A stretch of DNA of 64,000 bases from Vibrio campbellii CAIM 519 = NBRC 15631 = ATCC 25920 (GCF_002163755.1 NZ_CP015864.1:124001-188000), one strand, 5' to 3'; counted from the first letter of the stretch, positions 52,642 to 62,382 are shown. Numbers and translations are program-made. Notes: generated by a model not told the origin, from the sequence alone.

Positions 52642-54162
52642 ATGAACAGTACACTTTTTCTTACCGGCTTCGGTGCGTATGTCTTATTTTTAATTTGGTT
52701 GGGATGGTTTGTCTCTCGCAATCAAAAATCAGGTGAAGACTTTCTACTCGGTGGTCGAGGCTTACCTCTGTTCCTCGTATTAGGTACCACGGTAGCAACC
52801 ATGGTTGGCACTGGCTCTAGTATGGGCGCGGTTGGCTTTGGTTATTCAAACGGTTGGGCTGGTGCGCTTTACGGCATTGGTGGCGCAATTGGTATCTTGT
52901 TATTGGCACTGTGGTTTGCGCCAGTTCGTAAACTCAACTTTATGACTATGAGTGAAGAGCTCGCATACTACGTAGGTGCAAACCGCATCGTGAAGAACGT
53001 GGTTGGTCTGCTTATCTTTATCGCTTCTATTGGCTGGTTGGGCGCACACATCCTTGGTGGTGGTATGTACCTCGCGTGGATTGCCGATATTGAGCTGAGC
53101 ACTGCGAAGATGATCATCGCAGCAGCGTTTACCATTTACGTTGTTATTGGCGGCTACACTGCGGTGGTTTGGACGGACACCATTCAAGCTATCATCTTAT
53201 TCGTTGGCTTCATCCTAATGGCGGTACTGTCTGTGCAACACATTGGCGGCTTGGATAACCTCTACTCTGCCATGGACTCAGAAGCGGTTAGCTTCCTTGC
53301 GATTGATAAGCTTGGTTTAATCCCAGCAGTTTCTCTTGCTGTTGTGATTGGTGTGGGTGTACTTGCAACGCCTTCATTCCGCCAACGTATCTATTCAGGC
53401 AAAGATGTATCAACCATCCGCCGTTCATTCGTAGCGTCTGGTGTGTTGTACTTGTTCTTCTCCATCATCCCTGCAGTCATTGGTATGGCGGCGCATGCGA
53501 TTGACCCCGAGCTGAATAATGCAAACTTTGCTTTCCCATACATCGCGGCAACGGTATTGCCAGTAGGTGTTGGTCTTATCGTTCTGATTGCTGGTCTATC
53601 AGCAACCATGTCGAGTGCGAGTTCCGATGCGATTGCGGGCGTTTCTATCCTACTGCGTGATGTTTACGTCATGTTCACCGGTCGCGTGCCAAACAAAGAA
53701 TCTATGTTGAATTACTCTCGCTTAGCTTTGGTTGTGGTGATCGGTTGTGCATTGCTGTTCGCTCTAACTTCGAACGACATCATCGGCTACATCACTAAGA
53801 TGATCTCGACAGTTATGTCTGGCATGTTCGTGTGCGGTATGTTGGGTCGCTTCTGGAAGCGTTACAACTGGCAAGGTGCATTGGCAACATTGGCAGGTGC
53901 GTCTATCGCTTCATTTGCTGTAATGATGAGCCCGGACCTAACCGCTTTCTGGGGCAACCCAGTGATTCCATCTTGCTTGTTTGCTCTAACTGCTGGTGTG
54001 GCAGTGAGCCTAGTGACTCCAGCTAACCAAGTGTCACCAGAAATGGCACGAGCAATCCTAGATGATGAGCGTGCTCTGATGGAAATGGAACTGTCTGACG
54101 ATGGTGTTCTAGAAGAAGATGCTTCATTAAAAAACCGTACAACAGCAAATCAAAACGCTTAA
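52642..54162 (+). CDS. Sodium:solute symporter (SSS family)
   Basis: A 506-residue inner-membrane symporter with about 13 predicted helices, SSS family (SGLT/PutP fold), with the usual LGTTVATMVGTGSSMGAVGFGYSNGWAG-type region in helices 1 and 2 (about 47-75) for sodium and substrate. Context suggests import of N-acetylglucosaminate or a related aldonic acid. GAGAGGTGTTCA precedes the ATG. A hairpin GAGTGCC...GGCACTC (52439-52485) lies in the 234-base gap before it. Confidence 0.9.
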   Translation: MNSTLFLTGFGAYVLFLIWLGWFVSRNQKSGEDFLLGGRGLPLFLVLGTTVATMVGTGSSMGAVGFGYSNGWAGALYGIGGAIGILLLALWFAPVRKLNFMTMSEELAYYVGANRIVKNVVGLLIFIASIGWLGAHILGGGMYLAWIADIELSTAKMIIAAAFTIYVVIGGYTAVVWTDTIQAIILFVGFILMAVLSVQHIGGLDNLYSAMDSEAVSFLAIDKLGLIPAVSLAVVIGVGVLATPSFRQRIYSGKDVSTIRRSFVASGVLYLFFSIIPAVIGMAAHAIDPELNNANFAFPYIAATVLPVGVGLIVLIAGLSATMSSASSDAIAGVSILLRDVYVMFTGRVPNKESMLNYSRLALVVVIGCALLFALTSNDIIGYITKMISTVMSGMFVCGMLGRFWKRYNWQGALATLAGASIASFAVMMSPDLTAFWGNPVIPSCLFALTAGVAVSLVTPANQVSPEMARAILDDERALMEMELSDDGVLEEDASLKNRTTANQNA

Positions 54163-54264
54163 CAGCAAAGAGTTTCGGCTCGAACAGAAACTCGCTCATA
54201 AGCTCCTGACAAACTGGTGGCTCCCCCGAGCCACCATTCTAAATTTATCCAAAGTAGGTGAACG

Positions 54265-55209
54265 ATGACCGATTCATCCCAGACTAAAATTGCTTTCTTT
54301 GGCGAATGCATGATTGAACTGAGCGGCGACCCAATTCGCAAAGGCTTTGGTGGCGACACGCTCAATACCGCACTTTACCTCTCTCGACTAACGGCTGAGC
54401 ACTCTGTCCAAGTGTCTTACGCGACCGGTCTTGGGGAAGACGTACTTTCTCAAGGGCTTCTGGAAAACTGGCAACAAGAAGGCATTGCGACTGATCTTGT
54501 CGAGATCTTCCCAGCTCAATTGCCGGGTTTGTACATGGTGCAGACCGACCAAGAAGGCGAACGCAGCTTTCTATACTGGCGTGACAGTGCAGCCGTTAAA
54601 AGTTACTTCTCTACCTCTTCGCTCAACAAATTAGAAGCCGCGATTGCGAACCGAGAGCTGGATTATCTCTACCTAAGTGGCATCAGCATTGCGATTCTAA
54701 ATGACGATAGCAAAGTAAGGCTTAAAAAGGCGTTAAGTCAGCTCACACAAGGTGGAGGCAAGGTTATCTTCGATAACAACTTCCGTCCTCAACTTTGGTC
54801 TGCAGCAGAGGCAAAGTATTGGTACAGCCAAATTCTACCTTTAGTCGATATTGCACTTATCACTGAGGACGATGATGTCTTGGTATGGGGTGAAGAGAAA
54901 AGTGCCGAGCAGCGCTGCCTTCGCTTTGGTTGCCAAGAAATCGTGATTAAACGTGGCTGTGAGCCTTGCAAATTGGTTTGGTCGCATGGTGATGACAAGC
55001 AAAGCGCATACGTAGCGGCCGAGAAGGTTGTCAAAGTAATCGACACTTGTGCCGCTGGCGATTCATTTGCTGCTGGTTACCTTGCTGGCCGATTGACCGG
55101 ACAAAGTTGCGAGCAATCTGCCCAACTCGGTCACGCACTAGCAGCAACCGTTATTCAATATCCTGGCGCGATCATTCCAAATGACGCCATGACTCATCTA
55201 ATTCGATAA
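54265..55209 (+). CDS. kdgK: 2-keto-3-deoxygluconate kinase
   Basis: A 314-residue PfkB/ribokinase-family sugar kinase. The N-terminal GECMIELSGDP and GGDTLNTALYLSRL motifs match KdgK, and the anion-hole and catalytic Asp are in DTCAAGDSFAAGY (about 265-277). It phosphorylates 2-keto-3-deoxygluconate to KDPG with ATP. AGTAGGTGAACG precedes the ATG. It lies 16 bases before the aldolase gene, an obvious pair. Confidence 0.92.
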   Translation: MTDSSQTKIAFFGECMIELSGDPIRKGFGGDTLNTALYLSRLTAEHSVQVSYATGLGEDVLSQGLLENWQQEGIATDLVEIFPAQLPGLYMVQTDQEGERSFLYWRDSAAVKSYFSTSSLNKLEAAIANRELDYLYLSGISIAILNDDSKVRLKKALSQLTQGGGKVIFDNNFRPQLWSAAEAKYWYSQILPLVDIALITEDDDVLVWGEEKSAEQRCLRFGCQEIVIKRGCEPCKLVWSHGDDKQSAYVAAEKVVKVIDTCAAGDSFAAGYLAGRLTGQSCEQSAQLGHALAATVIQYPGAIIPNDAMTHLIR

Positions 55210-55225
55210 TTTCCGAGAACGTATT

Positions 55226-55855
55226 ATGTCCCAAGCAATGATTCAGCAACTTCAGCAATTTAAAGTTATTCCTGTTATCCAAGTCAATAAGGTTGAGCAC
55301 GCGATCCCACTGGCGAAAGTGTTAGTAGAAAACGGTCTGCCAGTTGCGGAAGTGACGTTTCGAACAGAAGCCGCTGCCGATGCGATTAAAGCCATGCGTG
55401 ATGCTTACCCGCAAATGTGCATCGGTGCTGGCACGGTACTAACGCCAGAGCAAATTACCCAAGCGAAAGACGCGGGCGCGGAGTTTATTGTCGCGCCGGG
55501 GTTGAACCCAAATACCGTGCGTCGCTGCCAAGAAATCAATATGCCAATCGTACCGGGCGTCAATAACCCAAGTCAGGTTGAACAAGCACTTGAGCTGGGT
55601 TTGAACTTCCTTAAATTTTTCCCGGCGGAAGCGAGCGGTGGTATTGCGATGGTGAAGTCGCTACTCGCACCTTATGTTGATGTGAGTCTGATGCCGACAG
55701 GCGGTATCGGTAAGAACAACGTCAATGATTACCTAGCCATCGACCGTGTGGTTTGTTGCGGTGGTACTTGGATGGTGGCACCGAGCTTAATTGAGAACGA
55801 ACAATGGGACGAAATTGGCAAGCTGGTTCGTGAAGCAGTAGAGCTGGTCGCGTAA
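55226..55855 (+). CDS. eda: KDPG aldolase
   Basis: A 209-residue class I aldolase (TIM barrel) that splits KDPG into pyruvate and glyceraldehyde 3-phosphate. The Glu is in VAEVTFRT (about residue 45), and the Schiff-base Lys in LNFLKFFPAEASGG (about 133). The phosphate-binding PTGGI follows. It is the final step of the pathway encoded here. A second core eda is expected elsewhere in a vibrio genome. Confidence 0.93.
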   Translation: MSQAMIQQLQQFKVIPVIQVNKVEHAIPLAKVLVENGLPVAEVTFRTEAAADAIKAMRDAYPQMCIGAGTVLTPEQITQAKDAGAEFIVAPGLNPNTVRRCQEINMPIVPGVNNPSQVEQALELGLNFLKFFPAEASGGIAMVKSLLAPYVDVSLMPTGGIGKNNVNDYLAIDRVVCCGGTWMVAPSLIENEQWDEIGKLVREAVELVA

Positions 55856-55873
55856 CGCAAACAGAGCTCTTTT

Positions 55874-55913
55874 ACCCAAGTCGCGAGACTCCATTAAATA
55901 GCGTGACTTGGGT
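55874..55913 (+). repeat. Hairpin between eda and GH20 genes
   Basis: ACCCAAGTC (55874-55882) and GACTTGGGT (55905-55913) form nine pairs with a partly paired loop, no T-run. It may be a processing or attenuation element before the hexosaminidase gene. Confidence 0.5.
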
Positions 55914-55945
55914 TGAACAATAATAACAACGACAGGATGGCGCGG

Positions 55946-58399
55946 ATGAACAAAGGTACATTAGCACTACTCATTTCAGGCTTAATCACAATTCCAACGG
56001 CAGCGATGGCGATGACTCCCAACACCGATCTTAACCTAATGCCTTACCCACAAAATGTAGAGTTGGGGCAGGGTAAAGTCACACTGGATAAATCCTTCAG
56101 CATTTACATCAAAGGCTACGATTCTCCTCGCGTGCAGTTCAACGCCAAGCGCACCATGGATCGTCTATATCGTCAAACTGGCTTACCAATGTTGAACTGG
56201 CATGCTGAGTCGGAAAAAGACGCAACCTTGGTGATTGATATTCGTAATGCGCCCAAGTCAGAGGTGCAAGACATTAACAGTGGTGAATCCTACCAACTTG
56301 AATCGCGCAATGGTCAGATCATCATTCGCTCCGAACGCCCTTACGGTGCTTTCCATGGTTTGGAAACCTTCTTGCAGTTAGTGACTACGGACGAGACTGG
56401 ATACTTTGTGCCTGCAGTATCCATTAAAGATGAGCCGCGCTTTCCTTGGCGTGGTGTTTCCTACGACACTTCTCGTCACTTCATTGAACTCGACGTGATT
56501 CTTCGTCAACTCGATGCGATGGCATCAGCAAAAATGAACGTCTTCCATTGGCATATTTGGGATGACCAAGCGATTCGTATCCAGCTCGATAACTACCAAA
56601 AGCTTTGGCAAGACACCGCAGACGGTGATTACTACACCAAAGATGAAATTCGCTATGTGGTGAATTACGCGCGTAACCTTGGCATTCGAGTTATCCCTGA
56701 AATTTCTTTGCCGGGACATGCTTCGGCCGTAGCGCACGCTTACCCTGAATTAATGTCTGGTATGGGTGAGCAATCTTATCCGCACCAGCGTGGCTGGGGT
56801 GTGTTTGAGCCGTTAATGGACCCGACCAACCCTGAACTCTACAAGATGCTAGCGAGTGTGTTTGACGAAGTGATTGAGCTCTTCCCAGATGAATACTTTC
56901 ATATCGGCGGGGATGAACCAAATTACCAACAATGGAAAGACAACCCGAAGATTCAACAGTTCATCAAAGGCAACAACCTGGATGGTGAACGTGGTCTGCA
57001 ATCGTATCTGAACACCAAGGTCGAACAGATGCTGGAACAGCGCGGTAAGAAGATGACTGGCTGGGATGAAATCTGGCACAAAGACCTTCCAACCTCGATT
57101 GTGATTCAAAGTTGGCAAGGGCATGACAGTATCGGTCGAGCAGCAAAAGAGGGCTACCAAGGCATTCTCTCAACAGGCTACTACTTAGACCAGCCACAGC
57201 CAACCAGTTACCACTACCGCAATGATCCAATGCCGAAAGGCATCACGGTTGATGACCAACTTCATCAAGGTGAGAAATTCGCGACTTATGATTGGGTGAA
57301 ACCACGCAACAAAGGTGGTCCACGTACAGGTAATCTAACCATTATTGAAGCTACAGACGGCAGCTACCGTGCGTTTACCGATTACAACGGCAAGTCTCGC
57401 GAAGAAGTGTTCATCATCGAGTATGTGCCGGGTGTGAAGTTTAAAGGGCACTTCGATAACTTTATGTCTTACACCGAATTCAACTATGACTTTGCTGATG
57501 GCAAGTTGAAAGACACCAGTTACCAATTGATTGGCAATGTTCGTTGGCCTGCGACTGGAGAATTGGTCGCGAGCAGTGACATGGCAGGAGGCGTCATTCC
57601 TGAGCCGAAAGGTGGTTATCCGGCTGAGTTGACCGAGAAAGAACAGCAGCTAATCTTAGGTGGAGAAATCACAATTTGGGGTGAGAACCTCGATTCAATG
57701 ACCATCGAGCAACGTTTATGGCCGAGAAGCTACGCGATTGCTGAGCGTCTATGGTCGAGTCAGGAGCTAACCGATGAGCGCAGCATGTACAAGCGCATGA
57801 CGGTGATGGATACATGGTCTGAGATTTCGCTTGGTCTACGTCATCATGCCGATGCCAATATGATGTTGAAACGTCTTGCTAATGGTGCAGATGAAACGCC
57901 GCTACAAACATTAGCGAAGTACATCGAGCCGGCTCAATACTATGCTCGTCATTGGGAGAAGTGGATCTCTACGCCAAATGAAGGCGATTTGTACAACCAG
58001 TATGAGCGACTAAACCGCTTTGCGGATGCACTGCCAGTAGAAAGCCTAGCAGTGTACGAGATGAAAGATTTGGTCGCAGCTTATGCTCAAGGTGATAAAA
58101 CCGCGTTGGATGCGTTGGCGATGCATTATCAGAGCGTTAAGTTAGCGGCGCAGCAAGCCAAACCTATTTTCGCTGCAAATGTGGCGTCGGTAGAAACGGT
58201 GCCAGTTGCAGATGCCGCAATCAAAGTTGCCGATTTAGGTTTAACCTTGATTGAGCTTGCTAAGCAGGGCAGTGATATTAGCCAATCTGACGCTGAAGCG
58301 TATCAACGCACTATCGATGAAAATGCGATTATTTTTGATGAAACGATTGTCGCCATCGTAGTACCAACCGAGCAGTTGCTTCACACTTTAACCGATTGA
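55946..58399 (+). CDS. Exported GH20 beta-N-acetylhexosaminidase
   Basis: An 817-residue exported hexosaminidase that removes GlcNAc (or terminal units including the oxidised end) from chitin oligomers. Signal peptide about 1-22 (ends AMA). An N-terminal GH20b domain, the TIM barrel with D323-E324 in HIGGDEP, and the final barrel segment with WGENLDS and WPRSYAIAERLW. An insert follows about residue 440 (residues 430-530), longer than in many GH20 enzymes, then a C-terminal helical region. Start: ATG 55946 with CAGGA eight bases away; MAR at 55937 is an alternative. In the operon between the aldolase and lactonase genes. Confidence 0.9.
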   Translation: MNKGTLALLISGLITIPTAAMAMTPNTDLNLMPYPQNVELGQGKVTLDKSFSIYIKGYDSPRVQFNAKRTMDRLYRQTGLPMLNWHAESEKDATLVIDIRNAPKSEVQDINSGESYQLESRNGQIIIRSERPYGAFHGLETFLQLVTTDETGYFVPAVSIKDEPRFPWRGVSYDTSRHFIELDVILRQLDAMASAKMNVFHWHIWDDQAIRIQLDNYQKLWQDTADGDYYTKDEIRYVVNYARNLGIRVIPEISLPGHASAVAHAYPELMSGMGEQSYPHQRGWGVFEPLMDPTNPELYKMLASVFDEVIELFPDEYFHIGGDEPNYQQWKDNPKIQQFIKGNNLDGERGLQSYLNTKVEQMLEQRGKKMTGWDEIWHKDLPTSIVIQSWQGHDSIGRAAKEGYQGILSTGYYLDQPQPTSYHYRNDPMPKGITVDDQLHQGEKFATYDWVKPRNKGGPRTGNLTIIEATDGSYRAFTDYNGKSREEVFIIEYVPGVKFKGHFDNFMSYTEFNYDFADGKLKDTSYQLIGNVRWPATGELVASSDMAGGVIPEPKGGYPAELTEKEQQLILGGEITIWGENLDSMTIEQRLWPRSYAIAERLWSSQELTDERSMYKRMTVMDTWSEISLGLRHHADANMMLKRLANGADETPLQTLAKYIEPAQYYARHWEKWISTPNEGDLYNQYERLNRFADALPVESLAVYEMKDLVAAYAQGDKTALDALAMHYQSVKLAAQQAKPIFAANVASVETVPVADAAIKVADLGLTLIELAKQGSDISQSDAEAYQRTIDENAIIFDETIVAIVVPTEQLLHTLTD

Positions 58400-58478
58400 T
58401 AACTAAAAGGGATTGCCGTCTGGTAACGTAGGCGGCATCTTATCGGTTAAGTACTCTTTTATCTACTAAAGGTTTCCT

Positions 58479-59524
58479 ATGATAGTAAATGGTCACTTAC
58501 ATTTTTATGTAGGCACCTATACCGATTCACCAAGCCAAAGTCAGGGCATTGCGTGTGTTTCTCTCGATACTGCTACTGGCGCTTAACGCTCATTAATGAA
58601 CTTGTTCCAGACGCAGTAAAAACGATTCGTAACCCTTCCTACCTTGCGCTCAAAGGAGAGGGTTTATATACCTTTAATGAAGTCGATCGCGTGGCAGGTG
58701 CAGAGCTGATATTTGCTGAAAAAACAGACAGCTATGGATTGCCAATTGAAGGTGACTACCCTTGCCATATCGACATTAAAGAAGAGTTACTCGCTGTTGC
58801 AAACTACGGTTCCGGCAATGTAAGTGTTTACCAACTTGATGAACAAGGTAAGCCGTTGAAATCCATTGCAGAATTGTATGTAGAAGGCAATGGGCCGAAT
58901 ATTGACCGTCAGACTTCACCTCATTCCCATCAAGTCACTTTTCCAAAACACTCCGCTCAATTGGCTGTGGTCGATTTAGGCACAGACCGTGTTCATTTCT
59001 ATGACTACGACAATGATGGTGAGACAGTTAAGTTTTCACTTTCTCAAAGCATCGCTATGCCAGCTGGCTCTGGACCTCGTCATTTGATCTTTAATCGTGA
59101 TGAGTCTGTCGCGTACGTTGTTTGCGAACTGTCCGAAACGCTGGTGGTACTTCGCAAGCAAAACGGACAATGGAATCTGACTCAGAAAGTTAAACTGCTA
59201 GCCGATGAAGAAAACAAAGAAGCGGCGTCTGCTATTCGTCTCTCTGCAGATGAGCGTTTTGTCTATGTCTCTTGCCGTGCGCAAAATCTGATCAGTACAT
59301 TTGATGTAACGAGTAATACTCCGGTTCAAATTGCGGCGTCCGATTGTGGTGGCGCGTTCCCAAGAGATTTTGTTTTATCCCGTGACGGGCACTGGATGCT
59401 CGTTGCTAATCAACATTCACATAATGTCGCTAGCTTCCATAGGAATCCGGAAACTGGCGTTATCACTCCAACCGGATATTCGTGCGACATCGGTGCGCCT
59501 GTGTGTTTGGTTGAGAAGCCGTAA
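58479..59524 (+). pseudogene. 6-phosphogluconolactonase-type lactonase, frameshifted
   Basis: A seven-bladed beta-propeller lactonase of the Pgl/YbhE type. The first 34 codons (58479-58583, MIVNGHLHFYVGTYTDSPS...) run in one frame to a TAA at 58584. The rest (from 58583, LTLINELVPDAVKTI...) continues in the frame one base off to 59524. Loss of one base after GGCGC (near 58582) explains the break. AAAGG precedes the first ATG. In this cluster the enzyme would open the C1-lactone made by oxidative chitin cleavage. Truncation removes the first blade, so the product is probably inactive unless the shift is an error. Confidence 0.85.
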
Positions 59525-59538
59525 TTAAGAGAAACAAC

Positions 59539-59901
59539 ATGACAATTCATCGTATTAATCCATGCAAACGTTGGTCTGATGTAACTGTATTCAACGGTAT
59601 TGCCAACTTTGTTGAGGTGGCAGAAGCTGACACCACTGCGGATATGAAAGGGCAAGTACAACAGATTTTCGACCAAGCCGAGCAAATGCTAGCCAGTGTT
59701 GATAGCGATAAATCGCGCATCTTATCTGTGACGATTTACGTGACAGATTTTGCTAACTTCGATGCCCTTAACGAAGTATGGGATGCGTGGTTCCCTGAGG
59801 GCTGCGCACCAAGCCGTGCTTGCGTAAAAGTTGAATTGGCGAACCCTGAACTGCTAGTAGAAATGGCGTTCGTTGCTGCTGCGGGTGAGAAGTTCCAGTA
59901 G
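59539..59901 (+). CDS. Rid-family protein, second copy
   Basis: A 120-residue RidA-fold protein of another subgroup than the one at 52015. The Arg is in APSRACVKVEL (about residue 93). AGAGAAACAAC precedes the ATG. It ends the catabolic operon. It may act on the same imine intermediates or on another, and the second copy suggests a heavy need to remove enamines. Confidence 0.88.
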   Translation: MTIHRINPCKRWSDVTVFNGIANFVEVAEADTTADMKGQVQQIFDQAEQMLASVDSDKSRILSVTIYVTDFANFDALNEVWDAWFPEGCAPSRACVKVELANPELLVEMAFVAAAGEKFQ

Positions 59902-59927
59902 TTCGACATCACCTTACTTAAATCATC

Positions 59928-59985
59928 AAGCCCAGCGTTACCCTCAAGCTCAGCGTTATATAGCTCAATAACGCTGGGCTTTGTT
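59928..59985 (+). terminator. Terminator with two alternative 5' arms
   Basis: AAGCCCAGCGTTA (59928-59940) and the near-copy AAGCTCAGCGTTAT (59946-59959) can both pair with ATAACGCTGGGCTT (59968-59981), which is followed by TGTTTTATT. It ends the catabolic operon. Confidence 0.75.
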
Positions 59986-60018
59986 TTATTGGGCTAATGC
60001 TAAAGACAAGCTAAAGGG

Positions 60019-60810
60019 TTACACAAAAATCTTACCTTTCATGTAAAGCACGCCGTCGCCAGATACTCTTACTTGTTCGCCAATAACTTCGCAATGAAGA
60101 ATGCCTTCGCGCTGAGAAGCTTGATAAGCAACCAGTGATGTTTTACCTAATTCCTCTGCCCAGAATGGTGCTAATCCAGCGTGAATCGAGCCGGTTACTG
60201 GGTCTTCGTCGCCACCATTTGCAGGCCAAAAGTAACGCGATACAAAGTCTTGTTGATCGCCTTTCGCAGTAACGACCACATCGTAAGGAGCGAGTGTTTT
60301 GAGGTGTTCGGAACGATATTGAACCTCAAGTACTTCCTGCTGGCTGTCGACCACCACGAAATACGCTTGAGGGCTAAGCAGTACGCGTTCCACATCGCAA
60401 CTTAAGCCTTCAATTAATGCCAAGGGAATATCAGAAACGGCTTTTGGAGGACGAGCAGGGAACGTCATTTCAATCTTACCTTGCGCATTCTTCTCTACGG
60501 TGAGGGTTCCTACTTCCAGAGTATGAAACTCAATCGTGCCACTAATGCCAAGCTCATCAAACAGCACTAACGACGAGGCCAGTGTGGCGTGTCCACAAAA
60601 GTCGATTTCAGTTATAGGAGAGAACCAACGAATCTCATATTGGTTTGCGCCAATGGATTTTAGAAAGGCCGTTTCCGATAAGTTGTTTTCTGTCGCGATA
60701 CTTTGCATCAACTCTGGAGCAAGCCATTCCTCTAACGGCACCACCGCTGCAGAGTTGCCTTTGAATTGCGTATCGGTGAACGTGTCCACCACGTAGATAT
60801 CTAGTTCCAT
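60019..60810 (-). CDS. PhzF-family isomerase/epimerase
   Basis: A 263-residue PhzF-like protein of the diaminopimelate-epimerase fold: VVDTFTDTQFKGNSAAVV at the start, catalytic Glu46 in NNLSETAF, and GHATLASS in the first half, GSIHAG in the second. Substrate unknown. It is convergent with the catabolic operon and shares the terminator region. GGAAGCGTAA precedes the ATG. Confidence 0.9.
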   Translation of the reverse strand: MELDIYVVDTFTDTQFKGNSAAVVPLEEWLAPELMQSIATENNLSETAFLKSIGANQYEIRWFSPITEIDFCGHATLASSLVLFDELGISGTIEFHTLEVGTLTVEKNAQGKIEMTFPARPPKAVSDIPLALIEGLSCDVERVLLSPQAYFVVVDSQQEVLEVQYRSEHLKTLAPYDVVVTAKGDQQDFVSRYFWPANGGDEDPVTGSIHAGLAPFWAEELGKTSLVAYQASQREGILHCEVIGEQVRVSGDGVLYMKGKIFV

Positions 60811-60999
60811 TTACGCTTCCTTGTTTGCTTTTGGGCTAATCAGCATAAACGAAATAGGTCGCTGATAAGCACGAAATTGAAAATATTACTCAAAGTGTCA
60901 CTTGTTGGCTTAAAATGACCTTTATTGACACTTAATGAAAGGTTGCTATTTCTTTTGGGGCAAATACTTACCCCGAACTTAAGAAATAGGAGCATCATC

Positions 61000-61533
61000 A
61001 TGAAAGTAATTACTAAATCGGTTTTGGCATTAAGCTTATTGGCAGTGGGTTCAGCTCAAGCATTTGAGTTAACCAGTAATGACATTCAAGAAGGCCACCC
61101 AATGGCAAAAACGTTTGAATACAACAGCTAGGGCTGTGATGGTGGCAACCAATCTCCACAATTGATGTGGAAGGATGCACCAGCAGGAACAAAAAGCTTT
61201 GCAATCACGGCTTATGACCCAGATGCGCCTACTGGCAGTGGTTTCTGGCACTGGGTTGCGTTTAATATCCCTACTAACGTGAATGAACTTCCACGCGGTG
61301 TGAACATTGAGAAATTGGGTGGTAAAGAGTCTCGTATTGATTACGGAACCGTAGGCTTTGGTGGTGTTTGTCCTCCAAAAGCGGACGGTATGCACCGTTA
61401 CCATTTCACAGTATGGGCGTTGCCAACGGCCAAACTAAATCTTGATGAGAATACACCTGCGGCGGTGGTTGGCTTTACACTAAATAGCATGGCGCTAGAC
61501 AAAGCAAAACTGACGGCAACTTACACGCGCTAA
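61000..61533 (+). pseudogene. PEBP-family (YbhB/YbcL-like) exported protein, interrupted by an amber codon
   Basis: A frame of 178 codons for a periplasmic phosphatidylethanolamine-binding-like protein. Signal peptide 1-21 (ends AQA). PEBP motifs DPDAPTGSGFWHW and GFGGVCPPKADGMHRYHFTVWAL are intact. A TAG (61129-61131) stands at codon 44, between FEYNS and GCDGGNQSPQ, with no shift of frame. Relatives have an aromatic residue here, so a single change from TAC, TAT or TGG explains it. AGGAGCATCATC precedes the ATG. Truncated product would be 22 residues after signal cleavage. Confidence 0.85.
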
Positions 61534-61564
61534 GGTGCGACAGAGGCGAAAGCAAGGGGAAACA

Positions 61565-62347
61565 ATGAGTCATCAATATCAAATTACGATATTTCGTGCA
61601 GAGCAGTTACAGAAGCTTCGCAATGTGAGGATTCATTCCCCGAGCATTATTCAGATCATTACGGGTAGTAAGCGCCTTTTCTGGAAGGAATCGGCGCTGG
61701 ATATTTCCCATTCTGAATTACTACTTTGCGAAGCTTCTGCATCGCTGAGCTTTGAGAACTTGCCACAGAAAGGGCAGTTTCTCTCCAGAATGTTTAGCTT
61801 CCATTGCTCACCGACAGGCGCAATGCTTGAATTGAGTATGCGTGTCGGAACAAGGGATGAATCGCCGAGATTAGCCGCAGATAATGCGTTACATGAGACG
61901 TTAAATGCGCTGTATGCTTTTGAACAACATGGTATGAGCAAAGAGACACAAACTTTTTGGGTCATGGGTTTATATCAGCAGCTTGCGGAACGTGGAGCAT
62001 TACACCACCTGTTTGTTAGCTCAAACATCACATTTAGCCAAAAATTGAGTCGTTACTTATCCTTCTCTCCCGGTGAAGAACATTCGTTGGAAGAGGCTGC
62101 TGAACGATTTGCCATGAGCCGGGCGACCATGATCCGTAAACTCAAGCAAGAAGGGACTCAATATCGAGAGGTGTTGGCAGAAGTACGTTTAAATCATGCA
62201 TTGTATTTAATGCAAAATGGCCACTATAACGTTGCGATGTTGGCTCAACTTTGTGGCTATCAATCGGAAGGTCGTTTTAGTCAACGCTTTAGAGGCAAGT
62301 TCGGATTGACTCCGAGTGACTACATCAAAACGGTTGTGGTCAGTTAG
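61565..62347 (+). CDS. AraC-family regulator
   Basis: A 260-residue regulator: N-terminal sensing domain without clear homology and C-terminal AraC double helix-turn-helix (about 155-255: LEEAAERFAMSRATMIRKLKQEG and MLAQLCGYQSEGRFSQRFRGKFGLTPSDY). The ATG at 61565 follows AAGGGGAAAC; a longer frame from 61535 adds ten residues with no site. It lies 31 bases after the PEBP gene and may regulate or be co-transcribed with it. Effector unknown. Confidence 0.88.
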   Translation: MSHQYQITIFRAEQLQKLRNVRIHSPSIIQIITGSKRLFWKESALDISHSELLLCEASASLSFENLPQKGQFLSRMFSFHCSPTGAMLELSMRVGTRDESPRLAADNALHETLNALYAFEQHGMSKETQTFWVMGLYQQLAERGALHHLFVSSNITFSQKLSRYLSFSPGEEHSLEEAAERFAMSRATMIRKLKQEGTQYREVLAEVRLNHALYLMQNGHYNVAMLAQLCGYQSEGRFSQRFRGKFGLTPSDYIKTVVVS

Positions 62348-62382
62348 CGCTAGCGAATAATTGCTTGTGTGCGTTTAATCGC

